A stretch of 64,000 nt of DNA from Candidatus Alistipes merdigallinarum (GCA_019119305.1 DWXH01000032.1:35200-99199), one strand, 5' to 3'. Shown: positions 9,822 through 19,250, counted from the stretch's first letter. Notes: generated by a model from the letters alone, not told the origin. Translations and numbers: made by a program.

Positions 9822-10378
9822 TGAATTACGTACCTACACTGAAGAAAGTATATAAGGAGCAGGTGGTGCCTGCACTTATAAAAGAGTTCGGTTATACCAG
9901 CGTAATGCAGGTTCCCGTACTGGAAAAGATCGTGATCAACCAAGGTCTGGGCCAAGCCGTGGCCGATAAGAAAATTATCGAGACGGCCGTGGAAGAGCTG
10001 AGTAAGATTACCGGTCAAAAGGCCGTAACGACGAAATCACGGAAAGATATTTCAAACTTTAAGCTCCGTAAAGGAATGACGATCGGTGCTCGTGTGACGT
10101 TGCGTCACAACAAAATGTACGAGTTCCTCGAACGTTTGGTTGCCGTAGCGTTGCCGCGTATCCGCGACTTCAAGGGAATCAACGACAAGTTCGACGGTCA
10201 GGGGAACTATACGTTGGGTGTTGCCGAGCAGATCATCTTCCCCGAAATCGACATCGACAAGATTACTAAGATCTTGGGTATGGAGATTACGTTTGTAACG
10301 TCGGCTAAGACCGATGAAGAGGCTTATGCGCTGCTCAAACAGTTCGGCCTTCCGTTTAAGAATCACAAAAAGAATTAG
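9821..10378 (+). CDS. rplE: 50S ribosomal protein L5
   Basis: L5 binds 5S rRNA and contacts P-site tRNA. The 185-residue protein contains [17 protein letters not shown] near residues 29-45, the [12 protein letters not shown] loop and the acidic PEIDIDKI segment, as expected. Its ATG overlaps the stop of rplX by one base. It is 6 bp from rpsN. Confidence 0.98.
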   Translation: MNYVPTLKKVYKEQVVPALIKEFGYTSVMQVPVLEKIVINQGLGQAVADKKIIETAVEELSKITGQKAVTTKSRKDISNFKLRKGMTIGARVTLRHNKMYEFLERLVAVALPRIRDFKGINDKFDGQGNYTLGVAEQIIFPEIDIDKITKILGMEITFVTSAKTDEEAYALLKQFGLPFKNHKKN

Positions 10379-10384
10379 TATAGT

Positions 10385-10654
10385 ATGGCAAAGGAATCAA
10401 TGAAAGCCCGCGAGGTGAAACGCCTCAAACTCGTAGAACGTTACGCTGCGAAACGGGCTGCGCTGAAGGAAGCCGGCGATTACGAAGGATTGGCTAAACT
10501 GCCCCGTAATTCGAATCCGATCCGTTTGCACAACCGTTGCAAATTGACCGGACGTCCGAAAGGATACATGAGGATTTTCGGAATCAGCCGTATCCAATTC
10601 CGCGAAATGGCCTCTAAAGGGCTGATCCCCGGCGTGAAAAAAGCGAGTTGGTAA
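10385..10654 (+). CDS. rpsN: 30S ribosomal protein S14 (zinc-free type)
   Basis: S14 is a late-assembling head protein. The 89-residue protein is the long form, like E. coli S14, and lacks the two CxxC zinc motifs. A single Cys lies in [19 protein letters not shown] near residues 49-67. The C-terminus ends in the conserved ASW. A 116-bp gap with a hairpin and a possible internal promoter follows before rpsH. Confidence 0.97.
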   Translation: MAKESMKAREVKRLKLVERYAAKRAALKEAGDYEGLAKLPRNSNPIRLHNRCKLTGRPKGYMRIFGISRIQFREMASKGLIPGVKKASW

Positions 10655-10691
10655 AGGTTTGCAAATTGCGGATTAAAAATTAGGTGTGGAA

Positions 10692-10715
10692 ATACGATTT
10701 TTTTTCGTATCTTTA
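10692..10715 (+). promoter_or_regulatory. Hairpin with a possible internal promoter upstream of rpsH
   Basis: ATACGA (10692-10697) and TCGTAT (10705-10710) flank a loop of seven T. The right arm runs into TATCTTTA (10708-10715), one mismatch from the phylum's -7 box. No TTG lies 19-21 bp upstream (the sequence there has GTG), so promoter activity would be weak. It could instead be a regulatory stem. It is not followed by a U-run, so it is not a terminator. Confidence 0.35.
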
Positions 10716-10770
10716 GCGCCTGATTTTTAGTCTGTAAATTGTATTTTTTATAACTAATCGATTCAAAAAG

Positions 10771-11169
10771 ATGACAGATCCAATTTCGGATTTTCTGACG
10801 AGAGTCAGAAACGCGGTGAAAGCCAACCACAAGGTGGTTGAAGCTCCCGGCTCAAAAATGAAACAGGCGATTACGAAGATCCTGTTCGAACAGGGCTATA
10901 TTCTGGCCTATAAGTTTGAAGAGGATGCGAAGGGACACCCCGTAATCAAGATCGCTTTGAAGTACCATCCCGAGACCAAAGTCTGCGCAATCAAAGGGTT
11001 GAAACGTATCAGCCGTCCCGGTTTGCGCCGTTATGCGAGTGCAAGTGAGATGCCACGCGTATTGAACGGTTTGGGAATCGCCATTGTCTCTACATCCAAG
11101 GGCATTATGACCGACAAGAAGGCCCGTCAGGAAAATGTAGGTGGCGAGATTTTGTGCTACGTTTATTAA
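10771..11169 (+). CDS. rpsH: 30S ribosomal protein S8
   Basis: S8 is a primary 16S binder and, in enterobacteria, the autogenous repressor of the spc operon. The 132-residue protein begins [20 protein letters not shown]. It has the C-terminal [20 protein letters not shown] signature near residues 108-127. The 116-bp gap before it and the 84-bp gap after it make it the most isolated gene of the spc block. Confidence 0.98.
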   Translation: MTDPISDFLTRVRNAVKANHKVVEAPGSKMKQAITKILFEQGYILAYKFEEDAKGHPVIKIALKYHPETKVCAIKGLKRISRPGLRRYASASEMPRVLNGLGIAIVSTSKGIMTDKKARQENVGGEILCYVY

Positions 11170-11253
11170 TCGGCCGGAATAGACGAATGAGTGAATGTCT
11201 GTATGTCGCCTGAAAGCGAAGGAAAGACGAGTAAAAATTAAAGAAACGAAAAA

Positions 11254-11811
11254 ATGTCAAGAATTGGAAAATTACCTGTAGACCTGCCCGCTGGCGTGAC
11301 CGTGACGGTCGGAGCCGATAACGTGGTCAGAGTGAAAGGGCCTCTGGGCGAGTTGACTCAGAAGGTGGATCCCGATATTAAAGTGCAAGTGGAGGGAAAT
11401 GCCGTACATGTAACCCGGCCGACCGATCAACCCCGTCATCGCTCGATGCACGGTCTTTATCGTGCGTTGATCCACAATATGGTTGTCGGAGTTTCTAAAG
11501 GGTACGAAATCAAACAGGAACTTGTCGGCGTCGGTTTTAAGGCTGAAGCTAAAGGGCAAGTTTTGGAATTGGGTCTCGGATATTCGCATGATATCCACAT
11601 GATGCTTCCTCCCGAAATCAAGGTAGAGGCGGTAACTGAGAAAAAAGGAAACCCGATCGTTACATTGAAAAGTATCGACAAACAGTTGGTCGGTCAGGTT
11701 GCCGCTAAAATACGGTCGTTGCGTAAACCTGAGCCTTATAAAGGAAAAGGTATCCGGTTTGTTGGCGAACAGCTTCGTCGTAAGGCCGGTAAATCTGCTA
11801 ATGCTAAATAG
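11254..11811 (+). CDS. rplF: 50S ribosomal protein L6
   Basis: L6 lies near the GTPase centre and the sarcin-ricin loop. The 185 residues begin MSRIGKLPVDLPAGVTVTV and have the two repeated L6 domains. They end with the family motif IRSLRKPEPYKGKGIRFVGE near residues 152-171. The 84-bp leader before it has only a short TCGC/GCGA stem near 11207-11220. Confidence 0.98.
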   Translation: MSRIGKLPVDLPAGVTVTVGADNVVRVKGPLGELTQKVDPDIKVQVEGNAVHVTRPTDQPRHRSMHGLYRALIHNMVVGVSKGYEIKQELVGVGFKAEAKGQVLELGLGYSHDIHMMLPPEIKVEAVTEKKGNPIVTLKSIDKQLVGQVAAKIRSLRKPEPYKGKGIRFVGEQLRRKAGKSANAK

Positions 11812-11826
11812 TAAAATCGTACAGTT

Positions 11827-12189
11827 ATGTCATTGAATAAGATAGAAAGAAGAGGACGTATCAAGTTGCGTATCCGTAAAGTGGTTAACGGAACGGCCCA
11901 AAAACCTCGTATGTCGGTGTTCAGAAGCAATCGGCATATTTCGGTACAGCTTATCGACGATGTGAACGGCGTTACATTGGCATCGGCTTCGTCTCAAGAC
12001 AAAGAGCTTGCGGACAAACTGGCTGGTAAGACGAAAATTGAAGTCGCCGCAATGGTCGGCAAGCTGGCCGCAGAGCGTAGCGTTCAGAAAGGTATCTCTG
12101 AAGTAGCGTTCGATCGTAACGGATATCTTTATCACGGAAGAGTAAAAATGTTAGCGGACGCCGCCAGAGAGGGTGGTCTTAAATTCTAA
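11827..12189 (+). CDS. rplR: 50S ribosomal protein L18
   Basis: L18 carries 5S rRNA into the 50S subunit together with L5. The 120-residue protein has the basic N-terminus [18 protein letters not shown], then [18 protein letters not shown] near residues 30-47, and the end [20 protein letters not shown]. It is 15 bp after rplF and 5 bp before rpsE. Confidence 0.97.
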   Translation: MSLNKIERRGRIKLRIRKVVNGTAQKPRMSVFRSNRHISVQLIDDVNGVTLASASSQDKELADKLAGKTKIEVAAMVGKLAAERSVQKGISEVAFDRNGYLYHGRVKMLADAAREGGLKF

Positions 12190-12194
12190 GCGAT

Positions 12195-12713
12195 ATGTCA
12201 AATACGAATATAAAGAAGGTAAGAACAAGCGATCTCGAATTGAAAGATCGTCTCGTAAGTATCCAGCGGGTTACGAAGGTAACCAAAGGAGGTCGTACAT
12301 TCAGTTTCTCGGCGATCGTTGTGGTGGGTAATGAGAATGGAGTCGTAGGTTACGGTTTGGGAAAAGCCGGTGAGGTTACGGTTGCCATAGCCAAAGGAGT
12401 TGAAGATGCCAAAAAGAATCTGGTGAAGATTCCGGTGTTGAACGGTACGATTCCTCACAAACAGGAGGCCCGTTACAGCGGTTCGTTGGTGATGATTCGT
12501 CCGGCTGCACCCGGTACGGGAGTTATCGCAGGAGGTGCCATGCGTGCCGTATTGGAGAGCGTGGGAATCCGCAACGTGTTGGCCAAGAGCAAAGGTTCGT
12601 CCAACCCCCACAACTTGGTGAAGGCAACGATTGCAGCATTGCTCGAACTTCGCGATGCATACAGCGTGGCTCAAGTACGCGGTGTATCGCTCGATACAGT
12701 GTTTAACGGATAA
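12195..12713 (+). CDS. rpsE: 30S ribosomal protein S5
   Basis: S5 contributes to decoding fidelity and mRNA unwinding. The 172-residue protein has the double-stranded RNA-binding-like domain with [20 protein letters not shown] near residues 19-38, then [20 protein letters not shown]. The C-terminal domain includes [20 protein letters not shown]. It lies 5 bp from rplR and 14 bp from rpmD. Confidence 0.98.
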   Translation: MSNTNIKKVRTSDLELKDRLVSIQRVTKVTKGGRTFSFSAIVVVGNENGVVGYGLGKAGEVTVAIAKGVEDAKKNLVKIPVLNGTIPHKQEARYSGSLVMIRPAAPGTGVIAGGAMRAVLESVGIRNVLAKSKGSSNPHNLVKATIAALLELRDAYSVAQVRGVSLDTVFNG

Positions 12714-12727
12714 ATAACGTCGAAGAA

Positions 12728-12910
12728 ATGGCAAAATTGAAAATCACGCAGATAAAGAGTCGTATCGGCGCATCTGCAATTCAGAAAAAAAATCTCGATG
12801 CGCTTGGACTTCGCAAAATCAATCAGACCGTTGAGCACGAAGATTCAGCCGTGATACTCGGTATGATCGCGAAGGTGAAACATCTGGTTAAAATCGAAGA
12901 AGTAAAATAG
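12728..12910 (+). CDS. rpmD: 50S ribosomal protein L30
   Basis: L30 is a small 50S protein. The 60 residues include KITQIKSRIGASAIQKKNLDALGLRK, of which IGASAIQKKNLDALGLRK at residues 12-29 is the family signature, and the C-terminal GMIAKVKHLVKIEEV. A 61-bp spacer with a 9-bp hairpin separates it from rplO. Confidence 0.96.
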   Translation: MAKLKITQIKSRIGASAIQKKNLDALGLRKINQTVEHEDSAVILGMIAKVKHLVKIEEVK

Positions 12911-12924
12911 TTATTAAAACCAGT

Positions 12925-12953
12925 CGGAACTGATCCGTAAGGCGTCGGTTCCG
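12925..12953 (+). promoter_or_regulatory. Hairpin between rpmD and rplO
   Basis: CGGAACTGA (12925-12933) pairs with TCGGTTCCG (12945-12953) over nine base pairs including one G-U, with an 11-nt loop. There is no U-run after it, so it is not an intrinsic terminator. It ends 18 nt before the rplO start and could affect translation or processing of the downstream message. Confidence 0.5.
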
Positions 12954-12971
12954 GCCATAACAGAAAAACGA

Positions 12972-13418
12972 ATGAATCTGAGTAATTTAAAACCTGCAAA
13001 AGGGTCGACCAGTAAAGAGAAACGTATCGGTCGGGGACAAGGCTCGGGATACGGTGGAACCTCTACTCGTGGGCACAAGGGTGCTAAATCGCGTTCCGGT
13101 TACTCTTCAAAATTGGGATTCGAGGGCGGTCAGATGCCTTTGCAAAGACGCTTGCCCAAATACGGGTTTACGAACCTGAAAAGAGTGGAGTACAAGGGAA
13201 TCAATTTGAGCGTATTGGAAGAACTTGCAGCTAAAAAATCGCTGAAAAGTATCGATATCGAGACATTAATCGAAGCCGGTTTCGTTTCAAAGAACGATCG
13301 GGTGAAGATTTTGGGTAACGGCACATTGTCGGTTGCTCTCGAAGTCAGCGCTCATGCATTCTCCAAGTCGGCTCAAGAGGCCATTGAGGCACAGCAGGGC
13401 AAAGTAATCAAACTTTAA
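12972..13418 (+). CDS. rplO: 50S ribosomal protein L15
   Basis: L15 is a late assembly protein of the 50S subunit. The 148 residues begin MNLSNLKPAKGSTSKEKRIG and continue with the glycine- and arginine-rich extension RGQGSGYGGTSTRGHKGAKS, then FEGGQMPLQRRLPKYGF around residues 50-66. It is 10 bp before secY. Confidence 0.98.
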   Translation: MNLSNLKPAKGSTSKEKRIGRGQGSGYGGTSTRGHKGAKSRSGYSSKLGFEGGQMPLQRRLPKYGFTNLKRVEYKGINLSVLEELAAKKSLKSIDIETLIEAGFVSKNDRVKILGNGTLSVALEVSAHAFSKSAQEAIEAQQGKVIKL

Positions 13419-13428
13419 GCTTCCAGCA

Positions 13429-14739
13429 ATGAAAAAATTCATCGAAACCATAAAGAATATATTCAAGATCGAAGAGTTGCGCAAAAGAATCCTTTTTACG
13501 CTCTCGTTGATTCTTGTGTATCGTTTCGGTAGTTTTGTGGTGATTCCGGGAATCAACCCCGTCGCACTGAATGACCTTCAAAGTCAGGTCGACGGGAACG
13601 GATTGCTCGGGCTGTTGAATATCTTCTCAGGAGGAGCCTTCAGCAACGCATCGATCTTCGCTCTCGGAATCATGCCCTACATCTCTGCCTCGATCGTGAT
13701 CCAGCTGTTGGGTATCGTCGTTCCCTATTTTCAGAAACTGCAGAAAGAGGGAGAAAGCGGTCGCCGCAAAATCAACCAGTGGACGCGTTATCTGACCATT
13801 CTTGTATTGGTCTTCCAAATCCCGGCTTATTTGGCTAACTTACAGAAGACGTTGCCCTCTTATGCCTTTGTAATGGGCTCATCGTCGTTGTTCTACTTCA
13901 GTTCGACGGTGTTGTTGATTGCAGGAACGATGTTCGTTATGTGGCTCGGCGAAAAGATTACCGACAAAGGAATCGGAAACGGTGTGTCGCTTATCATTAT
14001 GGTAGGTATCATTGCCCGTTTGCCCCATGCCTTGCTGGCCGAGTTCAATACGCGTTTCACGGAATCGACCGGTGGTTTCGTTATGCTGGTAGTCGAATTG
14101 GCCTTGCTCTTCCTGGTCTTCGCAGCGACTATTGCGCTGGTTCAGGCCGTACGGAAAATTCCGGTACAGTACGCAAAACGAATCGTAGGGAACAAGCAAT
14201 ATGGCGGAGTTCGTCAGTATATTCCATTGAAGATCAATGCGGCAGGTGTGATGCCGATTATCTTTGCCCAAGCATTGATGTTCATTCCCGCACTCTTCTC
14301 TTCGAGTGCGATAGGAACGGCCTTCAGTAATTATGCCGGTTTCTGGTATAACTTTACTTTTGCGCTGTTGGTTGTTGCTTTTACCTATTTCTATACGGCA
14401 ATTACAGTGAACCCCAACATGATGGCTGAGGATATGAAACGTAATGGCGGTTTTATTCCCGGTGTCAAACCCGGAAAGAAGACTGTCGAGTACCTCGATA
14501 CCATCATGACGAGAATCACGCTGCCCGGTTCTATTTTCTTGGCGATCGTGGCCATTCTGCCCGCTTTTGCCATGAAATTGGGAATCAACAATCAGTTCGC
14601 TCTTTTCTACGGAGGAACCTCGTTGTTGATCTTGGTGGGTGTCATTCTCGATACTCTTCAGCAGATCGAAAGTTACCTGCTCCTGCGTCACTACGATGGT
14701 CTTATGAAGACCGGTCGGATCAAAGGACGGAATGCTTAA
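13429..14739 (+). CDS. secY: Preprotein translocase subunit SecY
   Basis: SecY is the channel of the Sec translocon in the inner membrane. The 436 residues are long enough for ten membrane segments. They contain the plug-region sequence NGLLGLLNIFSGGAFSNASI near residues 60-79, the GNGVSLIIMVGI motif of a later helix, and the cytosolic loop with FIPGVKPGKKTVEYL. It directly follows rplO (10 bp) and precedes map (16 bp). The adk gene found between secY and map in many bacteria is missing here. Confidence 0.98.
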   Translation: MKKFIETIKNIFKIEELRKRILFTLSLILVYRFGSFVVIPGINPVALNDLQSQVDGNGLLGLLNIFSGGAFSNASIFALGIMPYISASIVIQLLGIVVPYFQKLQKEGESGRRKINQWTRYLTILVLVFQIPAYLANLQKTLPSYAFVMGSSSLFYFSSTVLLIAGTMFVMWLGEKITDKGIGNGVSLIIMVGIIARLPHALLAEFNTRFTESTGGFVMLVVELALLFLVFAATIALVQAVRKIPVQYAKRIVGNKQYGGVRQYIPLKINAAGVMPIIFAQALMFIPALFSSSAIGTAFSNYAGFWYNFTFALLVVAFTYFYTAITVNPNMMAEDMKRNGGFIPGVKPGKKTVEYLDTIMTRITLPGSIFLAIVAILPAFAMKLGINNQFALFYGGTSLLILVGVILDTLQQIESYLLLRHYDGLMKTGRIKGRNA

Positions 14740-14755
14740 AAGTTAAGATCGGTTT

Positions 14756-15535
14756 ATGATATACCTGAAAACAGACGAAGAGATTGAGATACTTCGGGAG
14801 AACAATCTTCTGGTGAGTGCGACATTGGCAGAGGTCGGAAAGCATGTGAAACCGGGAGTCTCTACGCTCGATTTGGATCGGATCGCAGAGGAGTTTATCC
14901 GAAGTCATGGTGCAGAACCGAGTTTTTTAGGATATGAGGGATACCCGAATACGTTGTGTGTTTCAGTAAATGAACAGATCGTACACGGGATTCCGTCAGC
15001 TAAAACCATTTTGAAGGAAGGCGATATTGTTTCGGTAGATTGCGGCACATTTATGAAGGGGTTTTGTGGCGATTCTGCATATACTTTTGCAGTAGGACAA
15101 ATCCCATCCGAATGGGAAAAGTTGCTCAAAGTGACCAAAGAGTCTCTTTATAAGGGTGTAGCACAGGCAAAAGCGGGAAACCGCATCGGCGATATCGGTA
15201 ACGCCGTACAGGAACATGCCGAAAAACACGGCTATTCAGTCGTCCGTGAGCTCGTCGGACACGGCCTCGGACGCAAGATGCACGAAGACCCACAGGTTCC
15301 CAATTATGGAGCCCGGGGACGTGGCCCCCTTTTGAAGAAGGGTATGGTCATCTGCATCGAGCCCATGATCAACATGGGAAGCCGTGAGGTCGTTTTCGAA
15401 CGAGATGGATGGACGGTTCGCACACGGGATCATAAACCGGCGGCACATTTTGAGTTTGCAGTAGCGATTACCGACCATGAAGGTCCGGATGTGTTGACCG
15501 ATTTTGGAGTAATCGAACAAGCACTTAAAAATTAA
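14756..15535 (+). CDS. map: Type I methionine aminopeptidase
   Basis: This enzyme removes the initiator methionine from nascent proteins. The 259-residue protein has the pita-bread fold residues: an Asp in [18 protein letters not shown] (two metal-ligand Asp residues), the His in [20 protein letters not shown], the Glu in CIEPM, and the last Glu in [13 protein letters not shown]. The start is ATG 14756, 16 bp after secY. infA follows 8 bp later. Confidence 0.97.
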   Translation: MIYLKTDEEIEILRENNLLVSATLAEVGKHVKPGVSTLDLDRIAEEFIRSHGAEPSFLGYEGYPNTLCVSVNEQIVHGIPSAKTILKEGDIVSVDCGTFMKGFCGDSAYTFAVGQIPSEWEKLLKVTKESLYKGVAQAKAGNRIGDIGNAVQEHAEKHGYSVVRELVGHGLGRKMHEDPQVPNYGARGRGPLLKKGMVICIEPMINMGSREVVFERDGWTVRTRDHKPAAHFEFAVAITDHEGPDVLTDFGVIEQALKN

Positions 15536-15543
15536 GCGTTTAT

Positions 15544-15762
15544 ATGGCAAAACAGGCTGCTATCGAAAAGGACGGTACGATTATCGAGGCGTTGTCGAAT
15601 GCGATGTTCCGCGTCGAATTGGATAACGGACACGTAATTACCGCCCATATTTCCGGAAAGATGCGGATGCACTACATCAAAATCTTGCCGGGAGACAAGG
15701 TGAAAGTGGAGATGTCTCCTTACGATTTGACGAAAGGACGGATTTCGTTCCGGTACAAGTAG
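15544..15762 (+). CDS. infA: Translation initiation factor IF-1
   Basis: IF-1 occupies the A site of the 30S subunit during initiation. The 72-residue OB-fold protein starts [20 protein letters not shown] and contains [20 protein letters not shown] near residues 21-40 and [20 protein letters not shown] near residues 52-71. Length and sequence are typical. Confidence 0.98.
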   Translation: MAKQAAIEKDGTIIEALSNAMFRVELDNGHVITAHISGKMRMHYIKILPGDKVKVEMSPYDLTKGRISFRYK

Positions 15763-15853
15763 AAGACGGTCCACGTAAAATGTGTGTAAAGGCAAATATG
15801 CCGGAACAAGTATCGTGATTTGTTACAATGCAAACAATTAAGATGTCTGAAAA

Positions 15854-15970
15854 ATGAAAGTTAGAACATCCATCAAGAAAAGAAGCGAGGATTGCAAGAT
15901 CGTAAAGCGTAAAGGACGGCTGTATGTGATCTGCAAAAAGAATCCTAAATTGAAAATGCGCCAAGGTTAA
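15854..15970 (+). CDS. rpmJ: 50S ribosomal protein L36 (zinc-free type)
   Basis: A 38-codon gene between infA and rpsM encodes [20 protein letters not shown] followed by [18 protein letters not shown], an L36 of exactly the usual length. Zinc-binding L36 has Cys at 11, 14 and 27 and His near 33. Here only Cys14 and Cys27 remain, with Ser11 and no histidine, so this is the zinc-independent form. The gene is too short for most ORF filters. The 91-bp gap before it has only a weak GGCA/TGCC hairpin. Confidence 0.95.
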   Translation: MKVRTSIKKRSEDCKIVKRKGRLYVICKKNPKLKMRQG

Positions 15971-15996
15971 TTGAAAATTTAAATGTAATTATATTT

Positions 15997-16377
15997 ATGG
16001 CACGTATTGTCGGTGTAGATTTACCCAAAAATAAAAGAGGCGAGATAGGATTGACCTATATTTACGGTATCGGAAGGAGTACCGCTCGCGCAATTCTGGA
16101 TAAGGCTCAGATCAGCTACGATCTGAAAGTTAAGGATTGGAGCGATGAGAATGTCGCAGCGATCCGTAACGTTATCGCCAGCGAAGGTTACAAGGTTGAA
16201 GGTGAACTCCGTTCGACCGTTCAGTTGAATATCAAACGTCTGATGGATATCGGTTGCTATCGCGGCATTCGTCACCGTCTTGGGCTCCCCGTACGCGGAC
16301 AGAGTACGAAAAACAACGCCCGTACCCGGAAAGGACGTAAGAAAACCGTAGCCAATAAGAAAAAAGCAACTAAGTAA
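15997..16377 (+). CDS. rpsM: 30S ribosomal protein S13
   Basis: S13 is a head protein that contacts the P-site tRNA and forms intersubunit bridges. The 126-residue protein begins [20 protein letters not shown] and carries [14 protein letters not shown] near residues 22-35. The C-terminal basic tail has [20 protein letters not shown]. It opens the alpha block and is 12 bp before rpsK. Confidence 0.98.
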   Translation: MARIVGVDLPKNKRGEIGLTYIYGIGRSTARAILDKAQISYDLKVKDWSDENVAAIRNVIASEGYKVEGELRSTVQLNIKRLMDIGCYRGIRHRLGLPVRGQSTKNNARTRKGRKKTVANKKKATK

Positions 16378-16389
16378 TATCAGGGAATT

Positions 16390-16779
16390 ATGGCAAAAAA
16401 GACAGGAACAGTTAAAAAGAAAGTTGTTAAAGTTGACGCACAGGGGATGGCCCACGTGCATTCGACTTTCAATAACGTGATCATTACGCTGACCAATGCG
16501 AACGGCGAGGTGATCAGTTGGAGTTCTGCCGGAAAAATGGGCTTCAGAGGTTCGAAGAAGAACACGCCCTATGCTGCCCAAACCGCAGCTACGGATTGTG
16601 CCAAGGTTGCATACGATATGGGACTCCGTAAGGTTAAAGTATATGTAAAAGGTCCCGGAGCAGGTCGTGAGTCGGCGATTCGTACGATCCACGGTGCAGG
16701 TATCGAAGTGCTCGAAATCATCGATGTTACGCCGCTGCCGCATAATGGATGTCGTCCGCCCAACCGTCGTCGCGTGTAA
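16390..16779 (+). CDS. rpsK: 30S ribosomal protein S11
   Basis: S11 lies on the platform near the mRNA exit. The 129 residues contain [20 protein letters not shown] near residues 21-40, [20 protein letters not shown] near residues 45-64, and the C-terminal [16 protein letters not shown] motif. A 121-bp gap with a structured element separates it from rpsD. Confidence 0.98.
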   Translation: MAKKTGTVKKKVVKVDAQGMAHVHSTFNNVIITLTNANGEVISWSSAGKMGFRGSKKNTPYAAQTAATDCAKVAYDMGLRKVKVYVKGPGAGRESAIRTIHGAGIEVLEIIDVTPLPHNGCRPPNRRRV

Positions 16780-16794
16780 TTGTTATATGTGACA

Positions 16795-16850
16795 CGTCGG
16801 ATTGATCCGGTCGTCCGAACAAAAAAGTTTTTCGGATCCGAACGTCCGGC
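16795..16850 (+). promoter_or_regulatory. Candidate S4-type leader RNA upstream of rpsD
   Basis: The rpsK-rpsD gap holds repeated complementary blocks: CGGA at 16798 and 16833, and TCCG at 16806, 16814, 16837 and 16845. CGGA-ttga-TCCG can form a tight hairpin (16798-16809), and TCCGAA (16814-16819) can pair with TTCGGA (16831-16836). The other TCCG copies give competing pairings. S4 is a classic autogenous regulator of the alpha operon, and S4-binding leaders are known in other bacteria. The identity of this element is inference. Confidence 0.55.
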
Positions 16851-16900
16851 AAAGGTTAGAAGAAGCGAATTCTGTTAAGATTTAAGAAAAATTTCTAAAG

Positions 16901-17509
16901 ATGGGAAGATATATAGGACCAAAAACAAAAATTGCCAGAAAATTCGGTGAGGCAATTTTCGGTACGGATAAGTCGTTCGAAAAGAAGAATTATCCTCCGG
17001 GACAACACGGACTTGCCCGTAAACGCAAGAAGGTCTCCGAGTATGGGACGCAGCTGCTCGAGAAACAGAAAGCAAAGGCGATCTATGGAGTACAGGAGAA
17101 ACAGTTTTACAGAACCTATGAGGCTGCTGCCCGTTTGGGCGGTATTACGGGCGAAAACTTGTTGAAATTGCTCGAATGCCGTTTGGATAATGTCGTTTAT
17201 CGTTTGGGTCTCGCTCCTACGCGTGCTGCAGCTCGTCAGTTGGTTTCGCACCGCCACATTTTGGTGAACGGAAATGTAGTGAATATTCCGTCTTATTCGC
17301 TGAAGGTGGGAGATACTGTTGGAGTTCGCGAAAAATCAAAATCGTTGGAGGTGATTCAGGATGCTTTGGGTAGCGGAAGACGCAGCCGTTTTGCTTGGTT
17401 GGAGTGGGACGGCAGCCAAATGTGCGGGAAGTTTATTTCGAAACCCGAACGTGCCGACATTCCGGAAAACATCAACGAACAGTTGATCGTCGAGTTGTAC
17501 TCTAAGTAG
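16901..17509 (+). CDS. rpsD: 30S ribosomal protein S4 (zinc-free type)
   Basis: S4 initiates 30S assembly and binds the 5' domain of 16S rRNA. The 202-residue protein begins [20 protein letters not shown]. It has the S4 RNA-binding domain in [20 protein letters not shown] near residues 93-112. The N-terminal zinc cysteines of some S4 proteins are absent. It is 25 bp before rpoA and preceded by the candidate leader. Confidence 0.98.
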   Translation: MGRYIGPKTKIARKFGEAIFGTDKSFEKKNYPPGQHGLARKRKKVSEYGTQLLEKQKAKAIYGVQEKQFYRTYEAAARLGGITGENLLKLLECRLDNVVYRLGLAPTRAAARQLVSHRHILVNGNVVNIPSYSLKVGDTVGVREKSKSLEVIQDALGSGRRSRFAWLEWDGSQMCGKFISKPERADIPENINEQLIVELYSK

Positions 17510-17534
17510 TAATCTAAACTGAGGAGCAATAATT

Positions 17535-18527
17535 ATGGCAATATTAGCATTTCAAAAGCCTGAAAAGGTAATAATGCTCGAATCCACATCTTCCTTCGGA
17601 CGGTTCGAATTCCGTCCGTTGGAACCCGGGTTCGGTATGACAATCGGCAATGCACTGCGCCGTATTCTTCTTTCTTCGCTCGAAGGATATGCGATCACTA
17701 CGGTGAAAGTGGCCGGCGTAGACCATGAATTTGCTGCTATCCCCGGTGTTATGGAAGGAATGCTTGAGATCATATTGAATCTTAAGCAGGTACGTTTCAT
17801 TAAAACCGTCGAAAATGTCGACAGTGAAAAGGTGACGGTCAACGTAGCCGGACAAACTGAACTTACTGCCGGTTATATTTCGAATTTCCTGACGAATTTC
17901 AAAGTGTTGAATCCCGAATTGGTGATCTGCCGACTCAATGAAGACGTCAAAATGCAGATGGAGCTGACCATCGGCAAGGGACGTGGTTATGTGCCGGCAG
18001 AGGAGAACCGCCCTGCCGATGCGGAATTCGGTTTGCTCCCGATCGATTCGATCCATACGCCGATTAAAAACGTGAAATTCACGGTGGAGAATTATCGTGT
18101 GGAACAGAAAACCGACTACGAGAAGTTGAACCTTGAGATTACGACGGATGGATCGATCCATCCGAAAGATGCGCTCAAGGAGGCAGCCAAGATATTGATT
18201 CATCATTTCATGCTCTTCTCGGATGAGAAAATCACGTTGAATCTTGAGGAGAACAGTGCGACGGAAGAGTTTGACGAAGATGTGTTGCACATGCGTCAAC
18301 TGTTGAAAACGAAACTCTCCGATCAGGATCTGTCGGTGCGTGCACTCAACTGTCTGAAAGCTGCGGAGGTCGAAACGGTGGGGGATTTGGTTCGTTTCAA
18401 TCGGAACGATTTGTTGAAGTTCAGAAATTTCGGAAAGAAGTCTTTGTCGGAATTGGATGACCTGTTGGCAAATCTGAATCTCCATTTCGGAATGGATGTG
18501 TCGATCTATAAATTGGATAAGGATTAA
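17535..18527 (+). CDS. rpoA: DNA-directed RNA polymerase subunit alpha
   Basis: Alpha dimerises to nucleate RNA polymerase assembly, and its C-terminal domain contacts UP elements and activators. The 330 residues include [20 protein letters not shown] near residues 34-53 in the N-terminal domain. The helix-hairpin-helix C-terminal domain has [20 protein letters not shown] near residues 264-283 and [20 protein letters not shown] sequence lies at 17521-17526, 8 bp before the ATG, one of the few Shine-Dalgarno-like sites in the window. Confidence 0.98.
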   Translation: MAILAFQKPEKVIMLESTSSFGRFEFRPLEPGFGMTIGNALRRILLSSLEGYAITTVKVAGVDHEFAAIPGVMEGMLEIILNLKQVRFIKTVENVDSEKVTVNVAGQTELTAGYISNFLTNFKVLNPELVICRLNEDVKMQMELTIGKGRGYVPAEENRPADAEFGLLPIDSIHTPIKNVKFTVENYRVEQKTDYEKLNLEITTDGSIHPKDALKEAAKILIHHFMLFSDEKITLNLEENSATEEFDEDVLHMRQLLKTKLSDQDLSVRALNCLKAAEVETVGDLVRFNRNDLLKFRNFGKKSLSELDDLLANLNLHFGMDVSIYKLDKD

Positions 18528-18576
18528 CGACGTCGACCGCAGGGAAAGCGGTGTATAAAATTAAGATTACGTAATT

Positions 18577-19182
18577 ATGAGACATAACAGAAAAATTAAT
18601 CACCTTGGCCGTCAGGCAGCTCATCGGAAAGCGTTGCTGGCCAACTTGGCAAATTCGCTGATCATGCACAAGCGGATCAATACGACGGTTGCCAAAGCTA
18701 AGGCTCTGAAAATGTATGTTGAGCCCTTGATTACCAAATCCAAACAGGATACGACTCATTCTCGTCGTGTGGTATTCAGCTATCTGAAAGACAAAAAGGC
18801 GGTTGCCGAACTTTTCCGTGAGGTAGCTCCGAAGATTGCCGATCGTCCGGGAGGATATTGCCGTATTTTGAAAACCGGTTTCCGTTTGGGTGATGCTGCT
18901 GAAACCTGTCTTATTGAGTTGGTAGATTTCAATGAAACTTATACGAAAGAGGTTAAGGTTGCCGAAAAACCGAAGACTCGTCGTAGCCGTTCGGGTGCGA
19001 AGAAAGCAGCTCCGGCAGCAGAAGCAGCAGCTCCGGCGACTGAGGTAAAGGCAGACGCGGAAGCTGAAAAACCGGCTGCGAAAAAGGCTCCGGCCAAGAA
19101 AGCCGCTGCCAAGGTTGCAGATGAGGCTCCGAAAGAAGAGGCCGCTGAAGAGAAGAGCGCTGAGGCTGAAAAAGAGGCTTAA
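18577..19182 (+). CDS. rplQ: 50S ribosomal protein L17 with a long Ala/Lys/Glu tail
   Basis: L17 is a large-subunit protein near the tunnel exit. Residues 1-120 are canonical: [20 protein letters not shown] at the start, then [21 protein letters not shown] tail of about 75 residues follows, rich in Ala, Lys, Pro and Glu, making 201 residues against about 120-130 in enterobacteria. The tail looks disordered, and similar tails occur in other Bacteroidales. It is the last gene of the cluster and is followed by a strong terminator. Confidence 0.97.
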   Translation: MRHNRKINHLGRQAAHRKALLANLANSLIMHKRINTTVAKAKALKMYVEPLITKSKQDTTHSRRVVFSYLKDKKAVAELFREVAPKIADRPGGYCRILKTGFRLGDAAETCLIELVDFNETYTKEVKVAEKPKTRRSRSGAKKAAPAAEAAAPATEVKADAEAEKPAAKKAPAKKAAAKVADEAPKEEAAEEKSAEAEKEA

Positions 19183-19202
19183 ACTTTTGTATATATACCG
19201 TA

Positions 19203-19250
19203 AAGCAGAAAGGTGCATTCCGAGGAATGCGCCTTTCTGCTTTATTTTTA
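19203..19250 (+). terminator. Intrinsic terminator of the ribosomal cluster
   Basis: AGCAGAAAGG and GCATTC pair with GAATGC and CCTTTCTGCT across a CGAG loop with one small mismatch, giving a stem of about 16 bp. It is followed by TTATTTTTA. It lies 20 bp after the rplQ stop and is the strongest plus-strand terminator in this part of the window. Confidence 0.92.

Noticed and set aside
13879..14691. 270-codon antisense ORF over secY
   Set aside because: Composition is a His/Gln/Arg-rich shadow of membrane helices. Not a gene.
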